Positions 11,200-22,274 of a stretch of 64,000 nucleotides of DNA are shown here, in pieces (position 1 is the first letter of the stretch; each line of letters begins with the position of its first letter). The stretch lies in the NCBI GenBank assembly GCA_002682825.1, contig NOKP01000018.1, positions 280,827 through 344,826 on the forward strand. The letters are read 5' to 3'. This stretch comes from Neonectria sp. B-13 (Eukaryota; Ascomycota; Sordariomycetes; Hypocreales; Nectriaceae). The position numbers and the translations under genes were made by a program. A model generated the notes under the pieces. The model ran no database searches. It saw nothing but the letters and a program-made list of their open reading frames with translations, and was not told the origin of the DNA.

Positions 11200-12251
11200 A
11201 TGGCCTTTATCGATCCGGCCAACTGCACAGGGGACGGAGATGCTGCTACCCCCAGTGACGCCGGCGTTGCTGGCACTGGTGTAAGTGCTTGCTTGATGCA
11301 TGATGCGCCCGTGGCCGACCTAGAATGCTAATCCGTGGCGCATAGATCCTGCTGTCCTTCATGATCACGGCCTGCTTGGCCATTATTCTCTCCAGCAGCG
11401 TCATCTTTGGCGAATTCCGCGGCAGGGGTTCCGTCATCCGCCGCAAGCTTCTCAACAGCTACAGCGATTCCCAGATCATGCAGGGAATCGGCATCCAGAG
11501 TCCGTCGACTCCGTCGAAATACCAGTGCGCTCCTGGCTAACGTTTCGCAGGTGTTGGGCTCGCAAAGATGAACACCCTCGTGCCATACCACTTCTTCCTC
11601 ATCTGGATGCTGTCGCTCTTGTCCATGGCGACGCATAACGCCACGCTGCTGGCTCTCGTCCACGACTACCGCCGCGACTGGGTGCTCCGATGGATGCGCC
11701 AGTTCCTCATGTTCGTCAACCTGGCGCTGTCGTGCGTATCGGGAGTCTTCGTGCTCGAAGCCGTCTCGAAGGGCCTGGACGACCAGACGCTGCCGATTGC
11801 TTGCGTGTGGCAGGTCAAGGGCAACGGGGCGCCGTCCACAGCCGGGTTATCCTTCGTTGGCACCATCGCCGTCATCGCCGGCAACGTCGTCATCTTCGGC
11901 CTCGCCACTTGGTACCTGCACAGCCGCAACCAGAAGTTCTACAAGCTCATCCAGATCGCCGGCCTGGTGTTGATGACGGCCATTGCCATCGGTGCCGCGA
12001 TCCGCATCATCTTGCTGTCCCAGGCCTTTGGCAACCCGTCGGTTGAGCTGAAAGACAACAACGAAAAGACCTGGGGCTTCGGACAGCTCCTGTCGATGTT
12101 GCTTCTCATCATGCCTCTGGTGTCGACCATCGAGATCTACCGTGGCGAGATCCAGGTCGCCGAACCTGTCGAGGATGAGAAAACGCGCGTGTACGACGGA
12201 GAGCTGCAGGAGAACCCGCAAGGGTCACAGACGAATCTCTTCAAAAAATGA
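11200..12251 (+). CDS. conserved fungal six-span membrane protein
   Basis: Three exons: 11200-11280, 11346-11499 and 11551-12251, with in-phase joins at G|I and at a split serine codon; 311 aa. The N-terminus is short and Asp/Gly-rich. Six hydrophobic spans follow, at about residues 28-48, 85-110, 120-140, 165-190, 200-225 and 245-265. The C-terminal tail of ~45 residues is polar. No signal peptide, transporter motif or catalytic residue is recognised. Segments such as SDSQIMQGIGIQSVGLAKMN and the loop between spans 1 and 2 look strongly constrained. I regard it as an ascomycete membrane protein of unknown function. Confidence 0.85.
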
Positions 12252-12654
12252 TGCCGCATCGGCCAGAGATTTGACCATTGAGAAATACTAGCATAGATGA
12301 AATATCAGCGATGAAAGTTTATAAGGATAGGGAGCGAGAACGGCAAAGTGGTATGGATATTAATAAGCCGGTACATGTTTTATCTGAGCCTCACCGGAGT
12401 TTTACTAGACCAAGATGATGAATGAGATAGGAACCAGTTCATGTGCGGGTCACAATTATTGACGGTCGAACCTTTTAGTCACCTACGGGAGATGGATCGT
12501 TTGTAACGCTTAAGTGGTAACAGAAAGGCTTTGAACGTTGCACTTAACTCTTCATGCAAATGTTTCCTTCACCTCTTCACCCACGCCTTTGACACGTGTG
12601 ATTGACCTCGCTGCAATTGATATTGTGTTTGATTTCAAGTATTATTCCAGTCGC
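12252..12654. other. intergenic, convergent 3' regions
   Basis: About 400 bp, AT-richer than the flanking coding DNA. It contains the 3' UTR of the membrane-protein gene and that of the quinone reductase gene. Nothing else seen. Confidence 0.5.
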
Positions 12655-12828
12655 TTATTGAACCACACACTTCGCAGGAAGACCACAGGGCCCCTCCTTG
12701 ACCTCCTTCTGCTCCTTGGGCCCCTCCTCGGGTTTCTTGGCCTCAACAGCTGGCTTGCTCACGGGCTTCGAGTTGGTCCCGTTCTCGCTGCCGCTGGCGG
12801 GCGTCTTCTTAGCTTCACTGCCATGCAG
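12655..12828 (-). other. in-frame 57-codon extension after TGA, ending in CaaX-type CVVQ
   Basis: Directly after the TGA of the quinone reductase, the same frame stays open for 57 codons from CTG to a TAA at 12657-12655. The segment is Lys/Glu/Pro/Ser-rich (a hydrophilic linker) and ends ...GPCGLPAKCVVQ, a Cys-aliphatic-aliphatic-Gln terminus that fits protein farnesyltransferase. The GC-rich third positions continue those of the gene upstream. The codon after the stop is CTG, giving TGA-CTG, close to the UGA-CUA context known for stop-codon readthrough. No canonical intron that removes the TGA and keeps frame is visible: the only nearby GT..AG pairs are 16-32 nt apart, or use a weak GTCCAG donor. 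Alternatives are a nonsense mutation or a sequencing error in a longer gene. Confidence 0.6.
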
Positions 12829-13551
12829 TCAACCAGAGTACTTGGCAACGGTCTTGTAGAACTCCTCGCCCTGGACGGTGGCGATCTCGAGCTCGCGGGG
12901 GGTAGGCTGGCGCGAGCCGTCGGCGGCGGCGAAGGTGCCGGCGCCCCAGGGGCTGCCGCCGTGGACCTCGCTCAGGTCGGCCATCTGGCCAAAGGCCTTG
13001 GCGTAGCCGAAGGGCACGTAGATGATGCCGTGGTGGGTCAGGGTCGACAGGGCGGCGATGGCCGTCGACTCCTGGCCGCCGCCGAGGGTGCCGGTGGAGA
13101 TGAAGAGGCCGGCCATCTTGCCCCAGAAGCCTCCCGAGGACCACTGCTTGCCGGTCTGGTCCCAGAAGGTCTTCCACTGCGTGGGGAAGTTTCCGTATCG
13201 CGTGGGGATGCCCAGGAGGAAGGCATCGTAGGACTCGAGCGTGGCGGGGTCGGTGAGGGTGGGGATGTCGGTGGGCTTGGGAGGGGCGTACATCTTGCCC
13301 AGGACCTCCTCGGAGAGCGTCTCGGGGAGCTGGAAGATGTCGGCAGTGCCGCCGGCCTTCTCGATACCGGCCTTCTCAGCCTCGGCCAGCTGTCTGATGT
13401 GGCCGTACATCGAGTACTACGTGGGAGGCATGTTAGCGGGAGTGGTTCGGGGCATTGGGAACTTGAAGGCGAAGGTTGGCGGTAGTGATAGCGGGGGTTG
13501 GAGGGGGTAGGTTCAACCACATACGTAGACGATGGCGATCTTGGGAGCCAT
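12829..13551 (-). CDS. NAD(P)H:quinone oxidoreductase, WrbA/Pst2 flavodoxin-like
   Basis: FMN enzyme that reduces quinones by two electrons, protecting membranes from redox cycling. Two exons: 13551-13525 (nine codons, MAPKIAIVY) and 13416-12829; the intron has GTATGT and GTAG borders. The protein to the TGA is 204 aa, the usual family length. Visible signatures are the FMN phosphate loop (IVYYSMYGHIRQLA), the GIPTRYGNFPTQWKTFWDQT segment, STGTLGGGQES and the GGSPWGAGTFAAADGSRQP region, ending in ELEIATVQGEEFYKTVAKYSG. All are typical of WrbA, Pst2 and Rfs1. The TGA at 12831-12829 is followed in frame by a second, 57-codon segment ending in a CaaX-like motif (separate entry and finding). Fungal paralogues of this family are membrane-associated at eisosomes, which gives the tail biological sense. 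Confidence 0.92.
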
Positions 13552-15698
13552 TGCGACTAGATTGTATCGGGTATCGAGCTTGAGGAGTGTTGAGAAGGAG
13601 TCGAAGACTTGGGTGGATGAGTGAGTGAGTGAGTGATGGAGTGAGGGCAGAGAGGAACGGAATGGGAGGGGAGGTCTGAAGCATCTTATACCTCAGCCCG
13701 CTCTTACGAGCCCGGCGACAGCTCCTCTCCCCATTGCTCCCCCTCGGCCCATGGACGGATCCATGTGTTTGCAGCAATGGCATCAAGTGTAGGAGCCTCA
13801 GTGGGAAGCTTCCCCACCCGCCGTGGCCGAAGTCATTGGCTCCCGGCATGCACACCCTCCCTGTGCGTCTAGCTTCGAAGTCTGCTTCCGTAGCTAGGCA
13901 TGTCCCGAACAAAAGGCAAACGCATATTGAGAATACAGTGGGAATACGTCCGAAAGTGACATTGATGCGCGCGGATATCAACGTCATTTGGAGGGAGGGG
14001 GTTTCTAAGCCACGCAGACGTGTTGAATGCCCCTTCATCGCACGCTGGAGGGGGAAGCTTTCACATCGAACAGAGTGAGAACTTAGAACCTTGGGCCGCC
14101 GCGCCGAAGTGGCCGAGCTCCGATGCCGAATCAAACTTGCTCCCGTCCCTCTTTCGTGTATCTACACCGTGCCATTGGGTGTTTGCGCCTCTTCCATTGC
14201 AGTAAAATGTGTTTGGCTTCTGCCCTGTCATCTGCCATTGCCAGCTACATTCCACCGTAGCAACCACACGGTGCAGCTTGCAAGCCCTTGCCGGGGCGTC
14301 TCTGCAGCAAAAAGGCTCTCTCTCTCCACTCCTCCCTGGCGTACTTGTCCGCCATCATGTCTTGCCTCGTTGGTGGTGAAAGTGCTGAGTCAAGGCTGAT
14401 CAAGGCAGCTTGCTTGGTCAAGCTTACATAGTTAATTCGCACGGATACCACGTCTCTCAGCGCAGTTTTCGTACTAGCCCTGCTCCATTGAGGGGCTGGG
14501 CCATTCCCCACCTGGTCCGATCTTCCAGGGGAGGCCCATTACACGATCCTGACAAACCCCCCGCAGTTCAACTCTGTGCTGCTTGGCAATCCAGTTCCAA
14601 CTTCGCGCGCGGCTGATGCAGGTTAAGGCTTAGGTAACGCTTTGATAAGCCTGCCAAATCGCCCACGTCTTCTCCGGATTCTGTCTCGTCCAGCACCAGC
14701 ATCATTATCCGCGTCAGCATGGAACCTTCCGTTCCACCGATTGTAACAAGCCACCGAGAATCGAACAATGGAAGTCCACCCCTTTCTCCTTCTCTGCCAG
14801 CCTCACGTCTCTTCCTCCCTCCTCCATCCGCGCCCGCATCCGCATCCGCATCCAACATCTCACCGATGGTCCGGCCCGAAAGCTCCCCTGGGACTACCGA
14901 TTGACTCTACTGTATTTAGCTCTAGTGGATCACCAAGCCGAAAGCCCCTCCCTTCAACCACGTGTCTCGCCATTCTTCTAACGCAAGTCCACTGTCTTTG
15001 TCTGCAGCTCAACCAACAGGATATTTGCCCCAACTGCATGCAAAGCTCCGCCTTATGGAACGTCTCTGCTCCCATGGCAATTGCCGGCCTCGCCTAGATT
15101 TCAACGACTCTCATCCGTTGGTTGCAGGCACCAGCAATCCAGCTCTGCAACAAGTCACGGGCCGAGGCCGAGGCCTACTCCATCTTCAGCTAGAGGGACT
15201 AGCTATGCTATCATCGACTTGCCATCGCAAGGGCCGAGGATGCCACAGACATCTCCTTTAACTGAGATTCAGTGCCAACTCCACCATAGCAACGCACTTC
15301 CAAACCCCATACAAAACCCATACAGGCATTTCGAGCACACCATCACTCAAGGAAGATCTCAGGTAAATCCAGATACTGCGATTGGTATCTAATGTACAAC
15401 GCCCACGGCTAATCCGCGAGGCTGCTACCACTGCCCTATGTGTGCCCATATATTACACCATCCTCTTTTCCAACCCCCTTCGTGACACATATCCAAGTGT
15501 TAACCCACAATGTACCAACATACAACCCATACCGTCGTGCTAGCTGATTTCGTATCAGGTTGGAGAGTTCCACCATACGTACTACGTAACTTTCATTATA
15601 CCCAGAACCAAACTCCATGCTTCCGTGAAAAAAACACACGCCGACAGTGAACAGAAAAGAAGAATTGACCCAAGACACTTTCCAGCGGAGAAAGTGTC
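13552..15698. other. intergenic, 2.1 kb
   Basis: Holds the promoter of the quinone reductase and the 3' UTR of the next minus-strand gene. There is a short GCATCC repeat at 14833-14853. ORFs up to ~100 codons have no recognisable motif or codon bias. No gene called. Confidence 0.45.
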
Positions 15699-17146
15699 TC
15701 ATAGCGAGGTCTCTCGACGGCTACCGTCACGGGGATGAGCGCTCGACGGTTCAATGACAATCTCGGGGAGTCGTGAGATCCTCAGGCTGGGAAGCTGGGG
15801 GACACCGCCGACTCCGCGGCCCATCGGCTGGATGTGAGTCCCGCTTTCCGGCTCCGCATCTCCGCTTTGCCGGGCCGTGGTGAGGCTGCGTTGCGTCCTC
15901 TGCGACGCGGAGCGGTATGGGCCGGGGTAATCTGGTGGGGGTTCGTGCTGTGGCGTAGTTGATCTTCCCTCCTCGAGGGATACATCTTGGTACTCTGGCG
16001 GGGGCATCGCCGTGTCGCCCAAGTCCGTCTCTGCCAGATCGAGGCTCGATCCTGCTCTCCCTTCCACGTTCGGCACCCAGGGCCCTCCCGCCAGTGAGTC
16101 TCCCCGAGAGGCGGTCGGGGTCAGAGACACGAAGTCGGTCTCGCCGCTGGCGGCAGAGCTTGCGCTGCGTCCCCGGTTATGCCCAAGAGTAATGCTGCCG
16201 GCGTCGGAGAGCAATCCCACCCGTTCGCTCTCCGTGCTGTTGGCGCGGATTCTGGTTCCGTCGTGTCGAGCAACACCCACATCTGCATATGACACGCTCG
16301 ACACCGACCGGTTGCGGCTATCCTTAATTTGGTCTACAGTCGTTCGGAGTTCTGCGATGGCAGTGTTCTGGTTGGCCGCTCGTGTTCGGGTGCGGATATC
16401 CTCGAGCGCGGCTGCGTCGTTCCGTCTTCGTGCCTCAAGTCGTTGTGTCCTCCTCTCCTCCCGCTCCGCCAGGAGCTGTCGCCTGGTGGTCCGAATCTGG
16501 TACATGGTTTCCATCTCTTGATCGCGTAGCTCCTCCTCTTCCTCCTGATTCGGAAGGTCTATGATAACGTCAACTCCGTCACGTTCTCCCTCCCGGCCCA
16601 GGACCTGTTCGTTGTTGCCAGCCATTTGTCGGTAAGCGGGCAGCGTCATGATGGATCTGACGGATGTATTGCGATCTACAGCCGCCGTGCCCGTAGTGCC
16701 TGAATTCGCGGCCTGTTCGACATCACGATTTTGCCGGCTTTGGGTAGAGTTGAGTTGGTGTGATGAATCAGCATCGTCGCCGGATGCCTGTTCGTATCGG
16801 CCGCCCCGGAGGCGACCGGCTACTCGTGTGAAGAAGCCCTTTTTCTTTTGGTCGTCAGTCTGTTCGGGGGCGGTCGATTTCTTGGCCCTTCGCGAAAAGC
16901 AGAACCAGACTACACCGGCAAGAAGTATGGCAACGACGCTGGCGACAACCTGCGGCATTGACATCAGATTAGCTAGGCCCAGCAGAGCTTGGGATTGAGT
17001 TGCGACACGGTCGCATGGGGACTTACAATGAGAACGATGGTCGTAGTACTGGAACTTCCGGAGTCTTTGTCGTTGGGTGATGCCGTCTTTTGCGGTTGAG
17101 CGGCGCGAGCAACCCAGGCATGGGGTTGCGCAGCATTCAGGTGCAT
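15699..17146 (-). CDS. single-pass membrane protein with long cytosolic tail, unknown function
   Basis: Two exons: 17146-17027 (40 codons) and 16949-15699, joined in phase 0; 456 aa. The short N-terminal part is Ser/Thr-rich and probably lumenal or extracellular. The junction falls inside one transmembrane helix (TIVLIVVASVVAILLAGVVW, about residues 36-60). A basic stop-transfer FSRRAKK follows, then ~390 hydrophilic residues. A charged segment around residues 190-240 (RTTRRQLLAEREERRTQRLE) is predicted coiled coil, and the C-terminal third is Pro/Ser-rich with PPPEYQD and PPPDYPG motifs that resemble PPxY ligands of WW domains. No enzymatic domain is seen. The presence of PPxY motifs in a membrane protein would fit a Rsp5-type ubiquitin-ligase adaptor or cargo, but this is inference. 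Confidence 0.75.
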
Positions 17147-17610
17147 CTTGGACTCAGCTGCGGCATGCAGACCAAGGCGCCAGCGAGGGGCAAATCCAGC
17201 AGTGGAGGTTGATTGAGAGGTTCAGCGGCTGGCGTGGTCGGGAACGCTACACAGGACGACAGCGGGTGACTGAGGTTGAGAGCAGCGGTTTTGATGATTG
17301 TAGGGGAGCGAGAAGATGTCAAAGCGAAGCACGGGGCAATCCAGCCTGAGACTTTGGTTTGGCTCTCTTCTCTCCGGGTTGGGTCTGTGTTTGTCTGGGC
17401 CGGGCGAGGGACCTTGTTCCAGGCACAGCCGCCGTGTCGGTCGCAAGGTTGGTTGGCTGGTTGGTGGGCTTGCCTTGGCTCGGGACAAGCAAGGTAGTAC
17501 GTCGTCGGACTGGGATTGTGGTCGAGGCCCGCTTCTGCTCACTGCGCTACTCACTGATGATGATTCTCGATTTCCGGAAGCTGGAGGCTGGAGCCTGGGA
17601 GGTGTACAAC

Positions 17611-17650
17611 CGAGACACAGCACACACACACACACGCACATACACACATA
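17611..17650. repeat. (AC)n microsatellite
   Basis: CACACACACACACACACGCACATACACACA, slightly interrupted. Confidence 0.9.
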
Positions 17651-17697
17651 TAGGTGAGACCACCAAAGACAAGATCGGGGTTAGGGTAGCAGCCGGG

Positions 17698-17738
17698 GAG
17701 AGACAGAGAGAGAGAGAGTGAGAGAGCGAGAGAGAGAA
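17698..17738. repeat. (AG)n microsatellite
   Basis: Interrupted GA/AG run. Confidence 0.9.
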
Positions 17739-18114
17739 TGCGAGGGGTTAACCAACCCCGTTGCAGCCGTTGCCATCAGCAAACGTCAACAGCTGGCGAG
17801 TGGAAGTGGAGTGGCCGGGCTTGGCCGTCAGAGGTGGCCGGCGCTACCGATGCTCCGCCGCTGAGCGATCGACGCTGGGTGACATCAGGCGGTCGTGGGC
17901 CTGCAAGCCTGATCGTACGCAGAGTGAATACGTAGGTAGTGCTGTACGTCGTACCGCGCAGTAATTAGCACCGACGTAAGTTGCCTAGTCCCCAGCACCG
18001 TACAGAAGATGTGCGAGGGAAGTACTGGAGTTTCTCCGGGATGGACGGGGAATGGCTGCAATGTGACGCTGCAATGGGGAAGAGGGATGGGAATGAGGCT
18101 AGAAGAGTGAGAAA

Positions 18115-18141
18115 GATGAGATGAGATGAGATGAGATGAGA
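18115..18141. repeat. (ATGAG)n microsatellite
   Basis: Five tandem copies of the pentamer. Confidence 0.9.
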
Positions 18142-20210
18142 CAGTCACACCAACGAGGGCTACCTAGATGGATGGATTGATTGATGCCTTTCATTCCCAG
18201 TGTCTGTCCCGTCTTCCATCTCAGTCCGTCCGTACTACCACGCTAAAATAAAATAAAAGTCACCAACTGGACCCCATCGTACTCGGTACTCCGTCCGTAA
18301 TTGATTAATCACCAAGGAAGACCTTGGGCCTGGTGAGTTGTTCAACTGTCGCACCAGGCATGTGCGAAGTGCGGAGCACCATCCAAACTGCCTTGTAGGA
18401 TCCCCCCCCAGCGCGGTTACGCAATCAACCCAGATCCACGGGCCCTTCCACGGACCCTAGGGGCCTTGTTCCGTTAGTTGATGCTCCTTGTCCCGACGGC
18501 AGTTCCACACCTCCATCCCTCCAACCTTCACCTCCCCGAATGTCTTTGATGCTGAACAGCCAGAGCGTCTGACTACGTAGTCGTAGTCTAGTCTAGTTGA
18601 TGTCACTCCAAAGGATCCAGCGGCTTTGCCCATGGGGGAGGCTGAGCACTCTGGCCGCCCTAAGAACCTCCGCTGCTGACCACATTAGCACTCCCCTCTT
18701 TGAGGACTTTACACTTCGCATCACGTCTCCCGGCTTCGATTCATACTAATTCGAACTCGGCATTCTTGGTACTTCGAGGTCACTTGGGTACGAACTATCA
18801 AGCACGTCCTTACACGCCTTCGTATCAGCTGTGGCACAGCACAGCGAGCCGTTCCCTTATCGCTATACCCACTTCATCTTCCCACAGTGGCAACTCACCT
18901 TTGCCCTCGTACACATTATTTTATTCCCCCAGCTCGATAGGCCTTGGGGCCCTTGGAGGTCGTCAACTCAACTCCTGCGAATGGCACATCTCACTGAGGA
19001 AAATGAGGCTTGAGCTCTATTAGCCCAGTGGCTGGAAGAATCAACGGTTACCCCGGATTCCCTCAGTCTCAATGGATCGAGGCCAGCCATTTTCTCTCAA
19101 TTTGCACTTTACGGGTCCGTATGGTTTAAGCCAGCCTGGGTGATACAGGTTACCTGCGGACCCCAATCTTTCCTCGCATTGTAAGCCTCCGCCGAGGAAC
19201 GGCACGGGTACCTACATTTTGCCTTCCGATGCAGTCTCCCACTCTCGCAGTTCTTCAAACGTTCACAGCCTCGCACCTCGCTAGACTAACTCAGCCAAGG
19301 CGAACAGATATCACGCCCCTTGCTGGAAAAGATTCCATCCTCTTCAGCATCGACAGTCATGCAATGCACTAATGGCGGGGTTGGCTGAGCACCCATTCGT
19401 AAAAGCGGCACGTCTTCAACGCCACCCACCAGCCCGTCAGCAACGCACGTAATGTGGCTGCAGGGGGGCGGAATGGCTGAGGCTGCATCATTCTCCATAT
19501 CTAACTTAATGGCTGGTCTACTATTTTCGGCTCCGCCCGGCCACAGCATCAGAGAACCAGATTGATGAGAGGCCGGCCTTTTGCCGTACAAGGGGATTGG
19601 CAGACGAAACCAGGAAATGGGGGTTTGGGAAGTCGATCCGATACGTCTGGCCCGGAGATTCCGTACCAAGTGTAATCGTACCAAGCGCAATCCTACCGCC
19701 ATTTGCCATTATCGTGACCTAAACAGCGTGGCTTGACAGTGGATATCCGTCTCGTGATTCCGTGCTTACCATCCATGCCGTTGCTTTGGTGGCCGAGACG
19801 TGATCTCCAGCGTCATCCGGGGCCATGTTTACGAGCGTATTCGTGATATACAAGATAACCCCCCGGGATAATCGGTGCACTCAGAAGAGAGCAAATCCAC
19901 AACGGGACTTTTCATCCCCCGAGGTGTTAGACCGTAATCTAGTCACTGCGGAAACAACACACACAACAACATGGTACGAGCGACCACGTCTTCACTTCAC
20001 AGGGGTCGGCTGGACCCTTACTCCACGCTCTCCGGGCAAATCGACCCAGCGCGCATGACGGTACCCAATTTGCCAGTCCACTTTGATTAAGCAATTACCA
20101 AGTTAGGTTGGAAAGGAATCACCTTGACACCTGCTACAAGAAAGTAACTTTCAGACTCCCAGTCGTCCCGCCTCTCCCGGCCGCTCAGCAGCCACTTCGT
20201 GCCGTGCCGC

Positions 20211-21593
20211 TCATCCAAACTTCTTCTCAAACTTCTTCAGCATCCCGCTGACTCCGCGCTCCAGTCGTCCCGCGTTCTCCTCAAGCTTGCCTTTCCCCTC
20301 GTTCTTCGGTGGTACGTACGAATACGAGTCCGGATTGTTCATCTCCGTCTGGGTCGGTCGGTACACTTGTTGGTGGACGCTGTAATCTTGCGCTCCAGGC
20401 TGAGCCTGTGGCTGCTGCTGGGTGTATGAGTACTGCGAGAAACCACCCGGTGGGGCCGGGGGCGGGGCTGCCGGATTGGACGCGGGTGGTGTTGGTTGTC
20501 CCGGAGGTTGGGCTATGGCCTGCTGCGGTGGTGGTTGCGATGCAGGTGGGCCGGGGAACGGTGAGCCGGGGAACGTCGAGCCGTATGGGCTACCGGGGCC
20601 GGCTTGGACGGGCATTGTTGCGGCTCGAAGAAGACCGGGATGCTGAGGCAGCGCTCCGAACTGCGGCGGAGGTATTCCGGGGCTCGTCATTCCCCCCGGC
20701 GGGAACTGCGACGGAGGCGGCATTCCGGGCGTGAATGGTTGCTTATGATAGTCATAGGCCACAGCAACTGCCAGCGGGTTCAGCGGATCTTCGTCGGGCG
20801 GGGGAGTCTTCTCGCGGTGCTGTATCGTCTCTGGCGCAGCAGGGGCGGCGGGGTTGTAAGCCATGGGCGCAAAATTGGCCGGCGCGGGAGCTGGCGCCGT
20901 TGGGGGCGGCGCGAAGCTGGGCTGCCCGTGTTGATTCGGTGATCCGTACTGCGGATCCGAGATGGCCACATTCTCTAGCTTCTGGACCACAGAGCTCATG
21001 GGAGCGGGCTGAGGCGGTGGGCCAGGCTCGTCGAGAACTTCCACCTGCGAGGGCTGGATGACCATCCTCACGCCATTAACAAACTGGAGCGCATCTTGTT
21101 GCGTCCAGAAGTACACATCTAAAGAGTGGAGCTTGTAGTGATATTTGTTCTCATTTCGCGGGTCGTAGGTTGGCAGGTGCCATTCGTCCTGGTTGACATT
21201 GTCGGCTACGGTGAGTGAAACCATGCAGGGTTGTTTGTAAGAGTATCGAACATGTGTTTGATCGAGGACTATTCGCGCGCAAGGGTCAGCGCGACTTCAC
21301 TCATCCATGGCCTGGCGCGGTGGCTTACATCCGTCAAAGGCATCTTGGTCCTCGCCGCCAGGGTTGTTGGCGACTTCGAGGCGGCACCGCCTCTCGTTTG
21401 GGTTCTCAAACAGGTAAACGTATGAGCCCTTGTCAAAGCGATGGTGCCGTGGCTTCACATCCGGAGCTCCATAATAGTAGTGGATATCCGCGAAGCTGCG
21501 GGCGATGTGAGTCAACGTCCAGACTCTTACATCGGTTGCAATGCGCAAGACTCACAGCGTAGCCACGTTTTCCTCTCCCGGCCGCACTGACAT
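20211..21593 (-). CDS. proline/glutamine-rich protein with conserved N-terminal domain, unknown function
   Basis: Three exons: 21593-21556, 21495-21329 and 21268-20211, with consistent phases (L|F and a split phenylalanine codon); 420 aa. The first ~130 residues look like a folded domain rich in aromatics (FADIHYYYGAP, SYVYLFENPNERRCRLEVAN, HVRYSYKQPCMVSLTV, KLHSLDVYFWTQQDALQFVN). The alternating beta-like pattern suggests a PH- or C2-like sandwich, but no family is recognised. Residues ~140-385 are disordered, with long Pro/Gln/Ala runs (QPPPQQAIAQPPGQ). The C-terminus is a basic amphipathic helix (ERGVSGMLKKFEKKFG). The architecture would suit a scaffold or RNA/condensate protein, but I assign no function. 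It diverges from DNA polymerase kappa. Confidence 0.8.
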
Positions 21594-22274
21594 GTTGCAG
21601 GTTCAGCCAGAAACGATTTTGCGGGAAGGCAAAGAGGGAAACTCGGAGACACTTGCTTGTCGTCGCGAAGACTTGTCGTGTCCGAGAGCAGCGACAGCAG
21701 CAGGATGCCAGGATCACAGGAATCGAAGGTCGGAGAAAAGAAGGAGGGGAAAATGCAACCCCAAGTTCAGCAACTTGCGGGCAGCTTGGGTTTTGTACTC
21801 GTGCGCCACTTGGCTGCTCGGCGGCAACAGAGCTGATCTGCATTCTGCTCTCCAACGGCCGACATTGCATGTGTAGCCCTGGTTGCCCTGCAATAGTCGT
21901 AGACGTCGGCGCTTAAACGCCTGTTCTTGGCTGTTCTTTGGAGAGGGGAACTCGCCCGCTGGCCAATGGCGATGCAAAGACCCTTGGTGTTGTCGACCTG
22001 TCCCACAGTCTGCCACCACGTCCCCACATCGTCATCACAGTCGTACCCCTAAGGATGGTGATGGAGGTGGATCGGGTTAAGCGATCCCACGTGACCTCGT
22101 GTCCTGTCTTCCACGCGTTGAGCACCCGAACCGCAAGGATCACGTCTCAGCTTCTTCCGTCATACCTCGAGACGCGACGCTCATCCAACTGGCTCTCAGG
22201 CCGAGGTTCATGATGATTCTGCGACATCCGAGGCCGTTACGTCGCAGCTTTTCTATCTTGACGCTCTCTTCGTC
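21594..22274. promoter_or_regulatory. divergent promoter region, proline-rich protein and DNA polymerase kappa
   Basis: 681 bp between two start codons facing away from each other. No specific element is claimed. ORFs of up to ~145 codons within it overlap promoter DNA and lack codon bias. Confidence 0.4.

Larger units (their letters stand above)
17147..20210. other. intergenic, 3.1 kb with microsatellites
   Basis: Promoter side of the membrane protein, then DNA without a recognisable gene. Microsatellites lie at 17611-17650, 17698-17738 and 18115-18141. ORFs of 107 codons (+, 18700) and 138 codons (-, 19702) have no known motif and are not accepted. Confidence 0.45.

Noticed and set aside
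12538..13485. 315-codon plus-strand ORF opposite the quinone reductase
   Set aside because: Antisense shadow of the reductase and its extension; no family motif.
19286..19702. 138-codon minus-strand ORF
   Set aside because: No motif, no neighbouring splice logic and no codon bias.
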